Assembly: GCA_964412385.1 (NCBI GenBank)
Contig: CAYPOV010000040.1
Location: 1-19,936, forward strand
Source of the DNA: JBGSYN01 sp964412385
Lineage (GTDB): Bacteria; Pseudomonadota; Alphaproteobacteria; Geminicoccales; Geminicoccaceae
Direction of reading: 5' to 3'
DNA: 19,936 nucleotides
Under the pieces are notes generated by a model, which saw only the letters and a program-made list of their open reading frames with translations, made no database searches and was not told where the DNA came from. Shown one piece after another: positions 1 through 8,264 of the stretch (its first letter is position 1; the number at the start of each line of letters is the position of its first letter). The position numbers and the translations under genes were made by a program.

Positions 1-1229
1 GCATAGGAGAGATTGAGGGGGACATTCATCAGCCGCAAACCACCTGGCCCGGGCTCCTTGGTCATCATGAAGAGTTTGACGCCCTCGTCGGGCTGCAGCC
101 GCAGCAAGAGCCTGTTCGGTACGATCTGGCGTGTCGCCTCGTTGAAGATGGAGTGCGGCACGGCACGGAATTGGATGACAATATCCGATTGGCGCACAGC
201 CATGCGCTTTCCGGTCCGCAAATAGAATGGAACGCCTGCCCAGCGCCAGTTCTCGATCTCGGCCTTTACCACACAATAGGTTTCGGTGTCACTCGATCGT
301 CCAGAGCCGAGCTCTTCGGCATAGGCCTTGACCGGCTCGCCACCGACCGCTCCGGACGCGTACTGGCCGCGCACTGTGTGGGTCCCGATATTGGCATCGT
401 TGATGGGCCGAAGCGAGCGCAGCACCTTGAGTTTTTCGTCGCGAACCGCGTTGGCGTCGAGGGCGGCCGGCGGCTCCATGGCGACAAGGCACAAGAGCTG
501 CAGAATATGGTTCTGAACCATGTCTCTCAGCGCACCGGAGCGGTCGTAGTAGTCGCCACGGTCGCCGACCCCGATCGTTTCGGCCACGGTGATCTGCACG
601 TGATCGATCGCCTGGCTGTTCCAGAGAGGCTCGAAGAAAATATTAGCAAAACGCAAGCTGATCAGGTTCTGGACAGTCTCTTTACCCAGGTAGTGGTCGA
701 TCCGGTAAACCTGATCCTCGCGAAGCACCGAGCCGATCTCGTGATTGATGGCTTGCGCCGATGCAAGATCACGTCCGATGGGCTTTTCGATGACGACGCG
801 TGTTTGATCGGTGATCAGATCGTTGCGGGCGATCTTCTGGGCGACAGGGCCGAACAAGCCCGGTGCCGTCGCCAGGTAGAAGACACGGATGCCGTTGCCG
901 TTTCCATGTAGAAGCTCGTGGAGCGAACTCCAATCGTCATCGGCAAGCGCGTCGAGCCGGACATAATGAATATGCTCAAGGAAACGTTCGAAGCGCTCGG
1001 GGTCAATGGGCTCATCGAGGAATTGTGGCAGGGCGTCGCGCACGCGCGCACGATAAGCGTTGGTGTCGAGGTCGCTTCGCGCCACACCGATGATTTGGCT
1101 GCCTTCCGGAACTTGGTCGTCGCCATAGCGGCGGAACAATCCGGGCAAGAGCTTGCGCATCGCCAGATCGCCGGTACCGCCGAAGACGACGAGATCGAAT
1201 TGCTCGACCGGAATGAATTGCGCTGTCAC
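1..1229 (-). CDS. zwf: Glucose-6-phosphate 1-dehydrogenase (3' end outside window)
   Basis: Oxidises glucose 6-phosphate to 6-phosphogluconolactone with NADP, the entry to the oxidative pentose phosphate and Entner-Doudoroff pathways, in the cytoplasm. About 409 residues are visible; the family is usually near 490, so about 80 C-terminal residues lie beyond base 1. Visible motifs are the nucleotide-binding GGTGDL (residues 17-22), the substrate-binding EKPIG, and the active-site signature RIDHYLGKE (about 176-184) with its catalytic histidine. I chose the GTG start because AGAGGG sits just upstream and the overlapping ATG is followed at once by TGA. The GGTGDLA form of the nucleotide loop is common in alphaproteobacteria, where many other bacteria have GASGDLA. 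The gene is divergent from the short-chain dehydrogenase across 113 bases. Its operon partners (often pgl and edd) would lie outside the window. Confidence 0.96.
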   Translation of the reverse strand, partial: MTAQFIPVEQFDLVVFGGTGDLAMRKLLPGLFRRYGDDQVPEGSQIIGVARSDLDTNAYRARVRDALPQFLDEPIDPERFERFLEHIHYVRLDALADDDWSSLHELLHGNGNGIRVFYLATAPGLFGPVAQKIARNDLITDQTRVVIEKPIGRDLASAQAINHEIGSVLREDQVYRIDHYLGKETVQNLISLRFANIFFEPLWNSQAIDHVQITVAETIGVGDRGDYYDRSGALRDMVQNHILQLLCLVAMEPPAALDANAVRDEKLKVLRSLRPINDANIGTHTVRGQYASGAVGGEPVKAYAEELGSGRSSDTETYCVVKAEIENWRWAGVPFYLRTGKRMAVRQSDIVIQFRAVPHSIFNEATRQIVPNRLLLRLQPDEGVKLFMMTKEPGPGGLRLMNVPLNLSY

Positions 1230-1342
1230 ATCGTTTCCCTCTTGAACCTCGCGCCTTGTATCAGGCTCCCGCGAGGCTCAAAAGAGCATCTGGATCATGC
1301 AGCCAAGTCTCACAAACCCGGGATGAGATCGGAACAGCATCG

Positions 1343-2122
1343 ATGAACGTTACCTCCAACGATCGCCACAGCCTTTCGGATCGCGTTGCGCTGATTACCG
1401 GTGCAGCCCATGGCATTGGACGAGCCACGGCGCAGATCCTGGGTGAGCGAGGTGCTGTCGTGATCGTGAGTGACATCGACGTCACAGCGGCACAGCAGAC
1501 CGCACTGGAACTCAATGACCAGGGCCTTCGAGCGGAACCGTGGCAGCTTGATGTCGCTGACCATGCGAGTATCCCGGCCGTGATCGAGGATATCGCGAAA
1601 CAGCACGACGGAATCGGCATCCTGATCGCCAATGCGGGAACGGGTGCACGCATGCCATCGGAAGCCATGCCGCTCGAACCCTGGCAACGCGTCGTCGACA
1701 TCAACCTCACCGGAAGCTTTCTGGTTGCCCGGGAAGCTGCAAAATCCATGCTGCAGGCCGAGCGAGGTTCGATCGTCTTCATTTCCTCGATCATGGGCCT
1801 GGTCGGCGGCGGTCTTTATCCCAATGCCGCCTATCATGCGACCAAAGGGGCCTTGGTTAATCTCACCCGTGCGCTTGCGCTTGAATGGGCGGCGCGAGGC
1901 GTGCGCGTCAACGCCGTCGCACCGACCTTTGCCGAGACCCGTCTCACCGAAGGACTGCTGGGCGACGCAGTGATGAAACAGGCGATCATGGACGCGACAC
2001 CGCTCGGCAGGCTGGCAACGCCTATCGACGTTGCCGATGCGATCGCCTTTCTCGTCTCCGACGCGGCATCGATGATCACAGGCGTGACGCTTCCTGTCGA
2101 TGGCGGATGGACCGCCCGCTAG
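1343..2122 (+). CDS. Short-chain dehydrogenase/reductase (classical SDR)
   Basis: A 259-residue NAD(P)-dependent oxidoreductase of the classical SDR fold, cytoplasmic. The coenzyme loop TGAAHGIG is at residues 19-26, the NAG stabilising motif at 97-99, serine 148/149 precedes the active site, and YHATK (Y164, K168) is the catalytic pair. The C-terminus DGGWTAR is typical of the gluconate 5-dehydrogenase / 3-oxoacyl-ACP reductase type subfamilies, so a sugar or polyol alcohol is a reasonable but unproven substrate. The frame is open further upstream from a TTG at 1256, but that segment has no SDR character, and the ATG at 1343 begins about 11 residues before the Rossmann fold, so I start there. 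It ends only 7 bases from the end of the convergent glycosyltransferase. Confidence 0.92.
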   Translation: MNVTSNDRHSLSDRVALITGAAHGIGRATAQILGERGAVVIVSDIDVTAAQQTALELNDQGLRAEPWQLDVADHASIPAVIEDIAKQHDGIGILIANAGTGARMPSEAMPLEPWQRVVDINLTGSFLVAREAAKSMLQAERGSIVFISSIMGLVGGGLYPNAAYHATKGALVNLTRALALEWAARGVRVNAVAPTFAETRLTEGLLGDAVMKQAIMDATPLGRLATPIDVADAIAFLVSDAASMITGVTLPVDGGWTAR

Positions 2123-2129
2123 ACTGCCT

Positions 2130-3089
2130 TCACGCCATATGCGCGGCTTGCATCGCCTTTTTGGGCGATAGGAGAAAATCCAACTGACCCCGCGTGATCG
2201 CGGCAGCCTTGAAGGCCTTGGCCCACTGGCCGTTCTTGGCCTTCTCGTTCCGCATCATCTTGATGCGCGCCTTGATGTGCTTGGCGGAAATCTTGCGTAG
2301 CGAACGCCCATCCTCGTCCAACATGGCTCGGACAATACCACGACAGCGAAAATGGTCATAGATGTAGGACCGCGATAGCCGCTCTTCGGTCTGATAATGC
2401 TCGACGCCGACATTATTGAGCCACAGGCCTGTATAACCGGCATCGACTAGGGCCTCAAAGAACTGGATCTCTTCGCCGCCCAAGAGATTATTGTGCACGC
2501 GGCCGAGACGTGTCTCGAAGTTGTAGCGTTCGAAGACCTCACGCCGCACGGCGAAATTGGCGCCAAACGGCAGGAAATCACTCCTCTTATCGATAACCGA
2601 CGCGTCGCTCGCCGGGCGATAGGCGAAGACCCCGCCGAATATCTCGAGATTGTTCTCGATCCAATCCGGCGGTGTGGTCGAAAAGACCGGCGTGATCGGA
2701 CCGCCGAACAAGACGTCATCAGGATGGTGTTCGGCAGCTTCAATGTAACTGACGAGCCAATCCGGCGGAACCAGCACGTCGTCGTCAATACAGGCAACCA
2801 ATGGACCACGGGCTTCGCGGGCAACGCAATTGCGGGCGAAGGCAATGCCCTGTTCACGCTCCAAAACGATCCGCAAGGGCAACAGGGCTTGGTATCTCTC
2901 GAGGATCTCTGGCGTTTCGTCGGTACAATTATTATCGACGATTAACAGCTCCCAAACCAAACCGTCAGGAATATTTTGCTTGGCAAGCCGGTCAAGGGCC
3001 ATGTCAAGGTATCGAGCACGGTTCCACGTGCATATCGCGACGGTAACCGAAAGATCGGTGCGCGAAGAGGCCGTGGTTTCCCGGGTCAT
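2130..3089 (-). CDS. Family 2 glycosyltransferase (soluble, GT-A fold)
   Basis: A 319-residue inverting nucleotide-sugar glycosyltransferase without obvious membrane segments. The N-terminal GT-A core shows VAICTWNRARYL (about 17-28), VDNNCTDET (51-59), and the metal-binding acidic triplet IDDD (101-104). A GGEE motif at 204-207 is in the place of the general-base region of this family. The last 60 residues are lysine/arginine-rich. It lies 31 bases downstream of the methyltransferase on the same strand, so the two are probably co-transcribed; a joint role in making or decorating a surface glycan or a secondary metabolite is inference. The donor and acceptor sugars cannot be read from the sequence. 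Confidence 0.9.
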   Translation of the reverse strand: MTRETTASSRTDLSVTVAICTWNRARYLDMALDRLAKQNIPDGLVWELLIVDNNCTDETPEILERYQALLPLRIVLEREQGIAFARNCVAREARGPLVACIDDDVLVPPDWLVSYIEAAEHHPDDVLFGGPITPVFSTTPPDWIENNLEIFGGVFAYRPASDASVIDKRSDFLPFGANFAVRREVFERYNFETRLGRVHNNLLGGEEIQFFEALVDAGYTGLWLNNVGVEHYQTEERLSRSYIYDHFRCRGIVRAMLDEDGRSLRKISAKHIKARIKMMRNEKAKNGQWAKAFKAAAITRGQLDFLLSPKKAMQAAHMA

Positions 3090-3120
3090 CGTCGGGTATC
3101 GAGTGCGAGAAGCGAGGTGA

Positions 3121-4050
3121 TTAGCTCAGCTTCTTCGACAGAACCGCGCAGGTCTTGAGGAAGAGTTCTTGAGGATAGTCCGAGGTCGCCCATTGCGGTT
3201 CGAGCCCGTATTTTCGATATTCTTGGATCTTGGCGCGAAAATAGCCTCGCTGGGATACATAGAGCTTGGACCAAAACCCCGCATTCACATCGGCAAACGG
3301 CTCGATGTTGAAGCACCAATGACGCGCCACGCGGGCCATTTCGGCCAGCGCCTTTTGTTGGATCTGCTCCATCTGCTCGAGCGCCAAAATGGTCTGAACA
3401 CAGTCGAAGCTGGCATCGGCAAAAGGCAGATTATCGGCGCTTCCCTGCAAAAAGGTCACGTTCTTGAAGCCCTGCGGATCCGGGAGATCTTCGGGTGCAA
3501 ACGTGGCAATTCCTGAGGGGAGCGTGTCGTGCTTGGCTTGAAACTCCTGGGCTGCCTGCACACCCGCTGCGGTCAACTCCACGCCGGTGAACTGAATGTC
3601 CGGAAACCTGCAGGCCAGCAAGAGTAGATTGATCCCATCGCCGCAACCGATCTCGAGTACCGTCGAGGGGGCGATATGATTGATCGTGTGGATCATGATC
3701 TTTTGGCGAAACCGCGTGGCGCCGAGGTCGCTTGCAAAAACATTGCGCCCATAAGCGATCCAGGGCGTGCGGTCGATGGATCCATTCGCCAGCTGATAGA
3801 TATCGCCGCCGCGTGCGGACCAGGCACGCTCGTATTCATGCTGCACAATGTCGAGATCCCGGCCCTGTGCCTGCGAGGCGCCGAACTTGTCCCGGATCCA
3901 GCGTGTCAGGAGCTTGCGCTTGCGCCGCCGTACCTCCTCCTTCCAGTTCTGTTCGGTCGTCGCCTCTTCGTCCACGAAGTCATTGAACAGCGCCGAAAGC
4001 TGGTCCGGGCTCAGGCCGAGGGGAGTTCGGCAAAGCTCATTAATTTCCAT
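3121..4050 (-). CDS. Class I SAM-dependent methyltransferase
   Basis: About 309 residues with a central Rossmann-type methyltransferase core. Motif I is VLEIGCGDG and the acidic residue ending strand 2 is in TGVELT, about 20 residues later. The sequence LPFADASFDCV matches the post-II region. The N-terminal 100 residues are a charged, probably helical extension (KEEVRRRKRK). The start is uncertain: ATG at 4050 has no clear ribosome site, while an in-frame TTG at 4080 is preceded by AAGGTG and would add ten residues. It leads the minus-strand unit with the glycosyltransferase and is divergent from the second short-chain dehydrogenase. The substrate is unknown. Confidence 0.85.
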   Translation of the reverse strand: MEINELCRTPLGLSPDQLSALFNDFVDEEATTEQNWKEEVRRRKRKLLTRWIRDKFGASQAQGRDLDIVQHEYERAWSARGGDIYQLANGSIDRTPWIAYGRNVFASDLGATRFRQKIMIHTINHIAPSTVLEIGCGDGINLLLLACRFPDIQFTGVELTAAGVQAAQEFQAKHDTLPSGIATFAPEDLPDPQGFKNVTFLQGSADNLPFADASFDCVQTILALEQMEQIQQKALAEMARVARHWCFNIEPFADVNAGFWSKLYVSQRGYFRAKIQEYRKYGLEPQWATSDYPQELFLKTCAVLSKKLS

Positions 4051-4120
4051 AAGCGGGAATGAACCCAATGTGATTGTCAAAACACCTTATCATCGCCGAG
4101 GTCGTTTACCATCGCCGCCG

Positions 4121-4144
4121 TTGACGCCATGACTCATGCGTCAA
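4121..4144. promoter_or_regulatory. Interrupted palindrome in divergent spacer, possible operator
   Basis: TTGACGC and GCGTCAA form a perfect 7-base inverted repeat with a 10-base centre. That centre holds a second small dyad, ATGA-C-TCAT, so nearly the whole 24 bases are dyad-symmetric. It sits in the 235-base spacer between the divergent methyltransferase and short-chain dehydrogenase genes, a good place for a shared regulator site. I see no regulator gene next to it and no strong -35/-10 pair. Otherwise the spacer holds nothing I can name. Confidence 0.4.
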
Positions 4145-4315
4145 GCGCCATGCTCGGTAAAGGTGATTCTTTAGTTCGATAGACGACGGCGCAACGTTCC
4201 ACTGTCGATCACCTGCCAAGTATATTAAGCGCCTGCATAACTTGAAATTGGCGGCTGTTCGGATTTCGTGCTGTTGTCCCCCGAACACATTCAATCGACG
4301 CGGAAGTCAGCAATC

Positions 4316-5146
4316 ATGGAAGAGATCCCAACCATCGAGGCTATGTTCAGCCTCCACGGTCGAACCGCCCTGATTACCGGTGGCTCGACCGGTATTGGCG
4401 GTGCCATTGCACGCGTGCTCGCCAAAGCGGGCGCCGACATCGTCGTCCATTATTCAAGCGCCTATGACGCAGGCACCGAAAAAGGAGCGAGCGCCCGCGA
4501 ACAGAAATCGGTGATTGAAGAGATGGGACGCCGCTGCTGGCTCATCGATCAGGATCTGGCGGCCGCCAATGCGGTGGACGCGATCGCAGATTCCTGCGCA
4601 AGCGCGCCGCCGATCGACATTCTCGTCATCAACGCGTCCGTGCAATGTGACAAGATCTTGCCCGAAATCACCGCCGCCGATCTTGATCGGGAATACGCGA
4701 TCAATTTCAAAACGTCAGTCTTGCTGATGCAGAAGTTTGTGCCCTCCATGGCAGCACGCGATTGGGGCCGGGTGCTCTCGATCGGCAGCATTCAGCAAGC
4801 CCGTCCGCGCCGCATCAACGCGACCTATTCGGGCCTCAAGGCCGCCCAAGAAACCCTCATGCGGCAATTTGCGGTCGAATACGGCCACAAACACGTCCTT
4901 TTCAACACGCTCTCGCCCGGACTGGTGGCGACCGAGCGCAACCGCGATCTCTGGGACGGCAAGGATAGCTGGTGGGAGAGCAACCGCGGCGTCAATCCAT
5001 TGGGGATCATCTCGGGCCCCGAGGACTATGCCGGTGCCGCTCTGCTTCTTTGCTCTGATGCCGCGCGCTTTATAACCGGTGCCAACCTTTATGCCACCGG
5101 CGGTGGTCATCTCGCGTACCTCGAGCGTGATTGTGGCCAGGCCTGA
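4316..5146 (+). CDS. Short-chain dehydrogenase/reductase with NAS variant
   Basis: A 276-residue SDR oxidoreductase, cytoplasmic. It has the coenzyme loop TGGSTGIG (21-28), a serine in SIGS (155-158), and YSGLK (Y171, K175). The usual NAG after strand 4 is NAS (106-108). An insertion with a polar stretch (AYDAGTEKGASAREQKS, about 49-65) lies after strand 2, where NADP-dependent members bind the 2'-phosphate. I start at the ATG with GGAAG about 10 bases upstream; the frame is open a little further upstream. It overlaps the cupin gene by about 20 bases, so the two are probably translated together. The substrate is unknown; a ketose or deoxysugar is possible from the neighbourhood only. Confidence 0.9.
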   Translation: MEEIPTIEAMFSLHGRTALITGGSTGIGGAIARVLAKAGADIVVHYSSAYDAGTEKGASAREQKSVIEEMGRRCWLIDQDLAAANAVDAIADSCASAPPIDILVINASVQCDKILPEITAADLDREYAINFKTSVLLMQKFVPSMAARDWGRVLSIGSIQQARPRRINATYSGLKAAQETLMRQFAVEYGHKHVLFNTLSPGLVATERNRDLWDGKDSWWESNRGVNPLGIISGPEDYAGAALLLCSDAARFITGANLYATGGGHLAYLERDCGQA

Positions 5147-5486
5147 GCTTCGCCGAGGCTCGCTTCTGGGGGATCTCGCCACCGGACCGGACGAGCGCTT
5201 CCATCCGCTGATCCAAGGAGCCGAGTTCCGCCTTGTGCGTATCGTCTCGGCGGGACACAAGACCCCGGGCGATACATGGTACGATCAAGATGACGATGAG
5301 TGGGTCGTGGTCATCCAAGGCGAAGCCGAGCTCTTGATCGAAGACCAAGCCTCACCACTCGGAATGCGAGCCGGTGATTGGGTCCTGATCCCCGCCCATT
5401 GCCGTCACCGCGTCACCCGCACTTCGATCGATCCACCAACCGTCTGGCTCGCCCTGCATGCCAATATCGAGGTGTCGTCAGGGTAG
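5127..5486 (+). CDS. Small cupin-domain protein
   Basis: About 119 residues forming a single cupin barrel. The first cupin motif is degenerate: HKTPGDTWYDQDDDEW gives one His and a cluster of acidic residues in place of HxH...E. The second motif, GDWVLIPAHCRHRV, is well kept, with both histidines. Such proteins bind a metal or a small ligand and act as isomerases, dioxygenases or sensors; which applies here cannot be told. The start is unsure: GTG at 5127 gives the shortest overlap with the upstream dehydrogenase, but in-frame ATG 5091 and GTG 5079 are also open. It ends tail-to-tail, overlapping the convergent orphan ORF by 9 bases. Confidence 0.8.
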   Translation: MIVARPELRRGSLLGDLATGPDERFHPLIQGAEFRLVRIVSAGHKTPGDTWYDQDDDEWVVVIQGEAELLIEDQASPLGMRAGDWVLIPAHCRHRVTRTSIDPPTVWLALHANIEVSSG

Positions 5487-5969
5487 GGGAAAGCCCTTGA
5501 GAGTCTCGGCGGTGACGCCGCCATTGTCTTTCTTCCAATCGTCGATGCTAGGGTAGATCATCGGATTGGACGCGGCGAGCGTTGCGTGCCAGTCGAAGAC
5601 GTAACCGAATTTGTCGATGGTCATGATACCTGTCGCTGTGTGGTAGACCCCATTGCGAACACGATTGACCTCCATCGCCTTGGCGATGCGCTTCAAGCTC
5701 GGAAGCTTGTTCTCGATTCCGCGATTGATGGCCTTGACCGTCGCTTCCGCAATACCGGTACAGACCGTGTTCGCAGTCTCTTGTTCCGTGGGATCCTGAA
5801 AGCTCAGCACATAACCCCAATTGCGGACGGCACCTGTGAGGCCCCAGCTATCGGGCATCAAAACGTCGAGATTGCTCGATATGCGTTTCGAGCTTTCGGT
5901 ATCGGCAACAACAACAGTAATGATGGCTTTGGCATCGGAGGAAGTCAGCATGGCGGGTCTCAAGCTCAT
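5478..5969 (-). CDS. Hypothetical protein, possibly a truncated binding-protein remnant
   Basis: About 163 residues with normal amino acid composition and no stop. I do not recognise it firmly. The middle (WGYVLSFQDPTEQETANTV, then ATVKAINRGIENK) loosely recalls the C-terminal lobe of NMT1/SsuA-like periplasmic binding proteins, where a YVLxF segment is followed by a helix of the AIxxGxEN type. The C-terminus YPSIDDWKKDNGG also fits such proteins. There is no signal peptide and the length is about half that of the family, so it may be a 5'-truncated pseudogene. The start is a guess: ATG 5969, ATG 5951 and a start at 6074 share the frame. It lies directly downstream of a broken permease 3' end, which supports gene decay here. 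Confidence 0.4.
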   Translation of the reverse strand: MSLRPAMLTSSDAKAIITVVVADTESSKRISSNLDVLMPDSWGLTGAVRNWGYVLSFQDPTEQETANTVCTGIAEATVKAINRGIENKLPSLKRIAKAMEVNRVRNGVYHTATGIMTIDKFGYVFDWHATLAASNPMIYPSIDDWKKDNGGVTAETLKGFPLP

Positions 5970-6045
5970 GGGCGGCCCGACGTGACTACTCTCCTCCGCA
6001 CTCGTGATGCAGTGCCTTTCGTCACACAGCTCTTTGAGTGATGGC

Positions 6046-6102
6046 TTAGTTTGCCGCAATGGCGAATATGGCAATCAAAGCCATCGCCATGGCAAGGAGG
6101 CC
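6046..6102 (-). pseudogene. Broken 3' end of an APC-type permease gene
   Basis: Read on the minus strand this gives GLLAMAMALIAIFAIAAN then a stop, nearly the same as the last 18 residues of the intact permease ending at 10635 (GLLAVAMVLIAIFAVPAS). The 57 bases match at 50 positions by my count. Upstream, similarity continues for a few bases (GGATTC against GGTTTC) but with one extra base that shifts the frame, and then it is lost into the glycosyltransferase terminator region. The rest of that permease copy is absent. It is a remnant of a second, diverged copy, and with the intact one it flanks the HlyD/glycosyltransferase pair in direct orientation. Confidence 0.8.
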
Positions 6103-6135
6103 TGAATCCAATCATTCGCTGAGCCTTCATACACC

Positions 6136-6153
6136 GATTGGCGCGAGCCAATC
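6136..6153 (-). terminator. Hairpin just after the processive glycosyltransferase gene
   Basis: GATTGGC and GCCAATC form a perfect 7-base stem around a 4-base loop, beginning 4 bases after the glycosyltransferase stop codon. Position fits a transcript end or 3' stabiliser for the HlyD/glycosyltransferase unit, but there is no T-run after it on the minus strand, so it is not a canonical intrinsic terminator. Confidence 0.4.
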
Positions 6154-6157
6154 CCCC

Positions 6158-8209
6158 TTATGCTGGGGCTTCCTCGCGTCCCCTTTCGAGGACTAGATGG
6201 AGGAGACCGTTGATCATTGCTATCGAATTTGCGCTGGTCCAAATCGCCTGGACCCATCTATGATCAACGATCGCTGTCAGGAGTGCGGTGAGGCATAGGC
6301 CTAGAATAGCATACTCCAAAAGTATGAAGGAACGCGGCACGGCGGTTCTGCCGTCGATTTTCGGTGTGCGTTCGAAGGGTGTCTTGCGGCCACTGATCGC
6401 TTGGTAAAGCGATTTAATGACGCCGGCCAAGTTGATCGGAATGAGGAGGAGATTCAAGCTGTAGACATGAAAGAAATCCTTGAACGAGTATCCTTGTCGT
6501 TGGAGGTCCCAGATATAGGCTGTCACATAGGTGATTCCGGCGAGCGTAAGCACGATACCTAGTCGAGCGTCGTCGAACGGATAAATGAGGGAAGCCAACA
6601 TGGCGACGCTGCCGAGTGCGAGGCCAATAAGATAGCTCAGTCTTATCCAGACCTGCAGTAAACGGCTCGTGCGAGGGCTCCGGCTGGCGAGAATGCGTAG
6701 CACCTTGGGTGCGATGATGAGACCCCCATTGGCCCAACGGCGCCGCTGGATAAGAAACGAGCCGAAATCGGGTGGCGTTGCCGAGTAAGCCAAGCGCGCC
6801 GGATAGTTGTAAAGTGTCCAGCCGCGTTCCACGAGATCAATACTCGATTCCGTGTCCTCGATATGCGTGCGGTCTTGAATGTATTTGGGTATTGCATAGC
6901 CGCGCTCGTACTCAATTGTACAAATGTCGTCGAGCGCCGCCTTTCTTGCAACGGCGTTTGCACCAACCCAAAAGGTGCTTGCATATGCGGTGTAGCCTTG
7001 ATGGACGATGTGCTGGACATCCGTTGTGGCGCCGGCGATGCGCTCAAGTAGGCGCTGCGGGTTAGGAACTGCGACATAGGGCGTTTGGGTGATGGCGACA
7101 CGTTCATTGCCTGGCGTTTCCAACTCGCTAATAAGTGCGTTGGCATAATCGGACAGAATTACACTGTCAGCATCGACGACCATGATGTAAGTCGCATCGG
7201 GAACGGCCCAATCTCCGTGTTCTGAACTCGCTTCTACGAGGGCTACGCCATCATTTTGCGCGATGTGGCAGAACGATTTGCCGATCAAAGCAATATAGCT
7301 ATTGATGTTGGCAGCCTTGTTTCGTTCTTGCGAAAGGTTAACGAGGCGCTTGCGTTCGAAGGATGTGAGCTTTGTGTTGAAGATAGCGAGGATGCGCCGA
7401 TATTCGCGATCGATGGCAACGATATCCCAATCATCGTCGTTCGTTAATGCATCCCGCACCGACTCGCCCCGCGCCAAAAGCTCTTCGCCGGGCTCAAGCC
7501 AAACACACCGTACAAATAACTGATCCGTGTGGTCGCTGATGGTGTAGTTCGCGGCTTGATGCAGAAACCAGAGAGCAGCTTTTTGTAGCGTTGCAGCCAA
7601 CTGATCACGCTCTCGTTGCAAGTCAACGGAACCACAATTGATGCGAGCACGAAATTCCTTGTGTGTCAGACCGATCCAGACAGCCTCGGCGCTGAGCAAC
7701 TCCTCGATCTCTTTGGGCAGGCGCCTTGCTGTCAATAGATCGCGTAGATCACCGTCAATATTGGGGTAGGGCGGATCGTCAATCAGCAGAACCACTCGGC
7801 TATGGGGATAGGGCTGTAGCGCCACGGACATTAGTGTCTGGTGAAGAAGGCGAATATTTTCATTGTAAGAAGGAACCAGAACTGCCAATGGTGCTTTTGG
7901 TCGGTCGGAGGCGAAGATGCCAGACCTTGCGTCTTGTTCGTCTGGACGATGACGATAGCGGAATGCCTGCCCAACGCGGGTGAGCTGATAGGCTAAGTTA
8001 GCATAGAGAAATGCGCCGGCTATCCAGGCCAACGCTATGTGGTCGAAATAGTGCCAGAGATCGGCACCGGCTTCCGTGCTAGCGACGATGCGATCGGCGA
8101 CAAACAATCCCGCAGCAATCGCAGCACTACCGGTAATCAAGGTCAGAAGAACTGAGAGGACTAGAGTTGTTTCGAGACGGATTTGTTGGCAATTGGGAAT
8201 GGTGGGCAA
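6158..8209 (-). CDS. Processive membrane glycosyltransferase family 2 (polysaccharide synthase-like)
   Basis: A 683-residue inner-membrane enzyme expected to polymerise a sugar chain from a nucleotide sugar while passing it through the membrane. Two membrane segments come first (about 13-37 and 53-76). The cytoplasmic catalytic domain follows: LVPSYNE (111-117), a first acidic site LLIDD (141-145), VVDADS (D346, D348), IED with the presumed base D452, and QRRRW (488-492), the QxxRW mark of processive enzymes. About four membrane segments follow (525-543, 550-568, 580-603, 627-647). The 200-residue gap between the first Asp pair and DAD is much longer than in cellulose synthase. I see no PilZ domain. 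The start is TTG with AGAGG seven bases upstream; an in-frame stop lies four codons further back. It follows the HlyD-like gene by 55 bases, as bgsA follows bgsB in Sinorhizobium. Confidence 0.88.
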   Translation of the reverse strand: MPTIPNCQQIRLETTLVLSVLLTLITGSAAIAAGLFVADRIVASTEAGADLWHYFDHIALAWIAGAFLYANLAYQLTRVGQAFRYRHRPDEQDARSGIFASDRPKAPLAVLVPSYNENIRLLHQTLMSVALQPYPHSRVVLLIDDPPYPNIDGDLRDLLTARRLPKEIEELLSAEAVWIGLTHKEFRARINCGSVDLQRERDQLAATLQKAALWFLHQAANYTISDHTDQLFVRCVWLEPGEELLARGESVRDALTNDDDWDIVAIDREYRRILAIFNTKLTSFERKRLVNLSQERNKAANINSYIALIGKSFCHIAQNDGVALVEASSEHGDWAVPDATYIMVVDADSVILSDYANALISELETPGNERVAITQTPYVAVPNPQRLLERIAGATTDVQHIVHQGYTAYASTFWVGANAVARKAALDDICTIEYERGYAIPKYIQDRTHIEDTESSIDLVERGWTLYNYPARLAYSATPPDFGSFLIQRRRWANGGLIIAPKVLRILASRSPRTSRLLQVWIRLSYLIGLALGSVAMLASLIYPFDDARLGIVLTLAGITYVTAYIWDLQRQGYSFKDFFHVYSLNLLLIPINLAGVIKSLYQAISGRKTPFERTPKIDGRTAVPRSFILLEYAILGLCLTALLTAIVDHRWVQAIWTSANSIAMINGLLHLVLERGREEAPA

Positions 8210-8264
8210 GCTCGGCCTCTAAGGTGGATAGCGTCGTTGACATTGCCGTAATCACCTCCTTACG

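Noticed and set aside
153..911. 252-residue plus-strand open frame
   Set aside because: It is antisense to the catalytic part of zwf, whose family motifs are clear on the minus strand; the plus frame has no recognisable motif.
4075..4080. TTGACA on the minus strand as a -35 box
   Set aside because: No -10-like hexamer at 16-18 bases downstream, and it lies at or inside the possible start of the methyltransferase gene.
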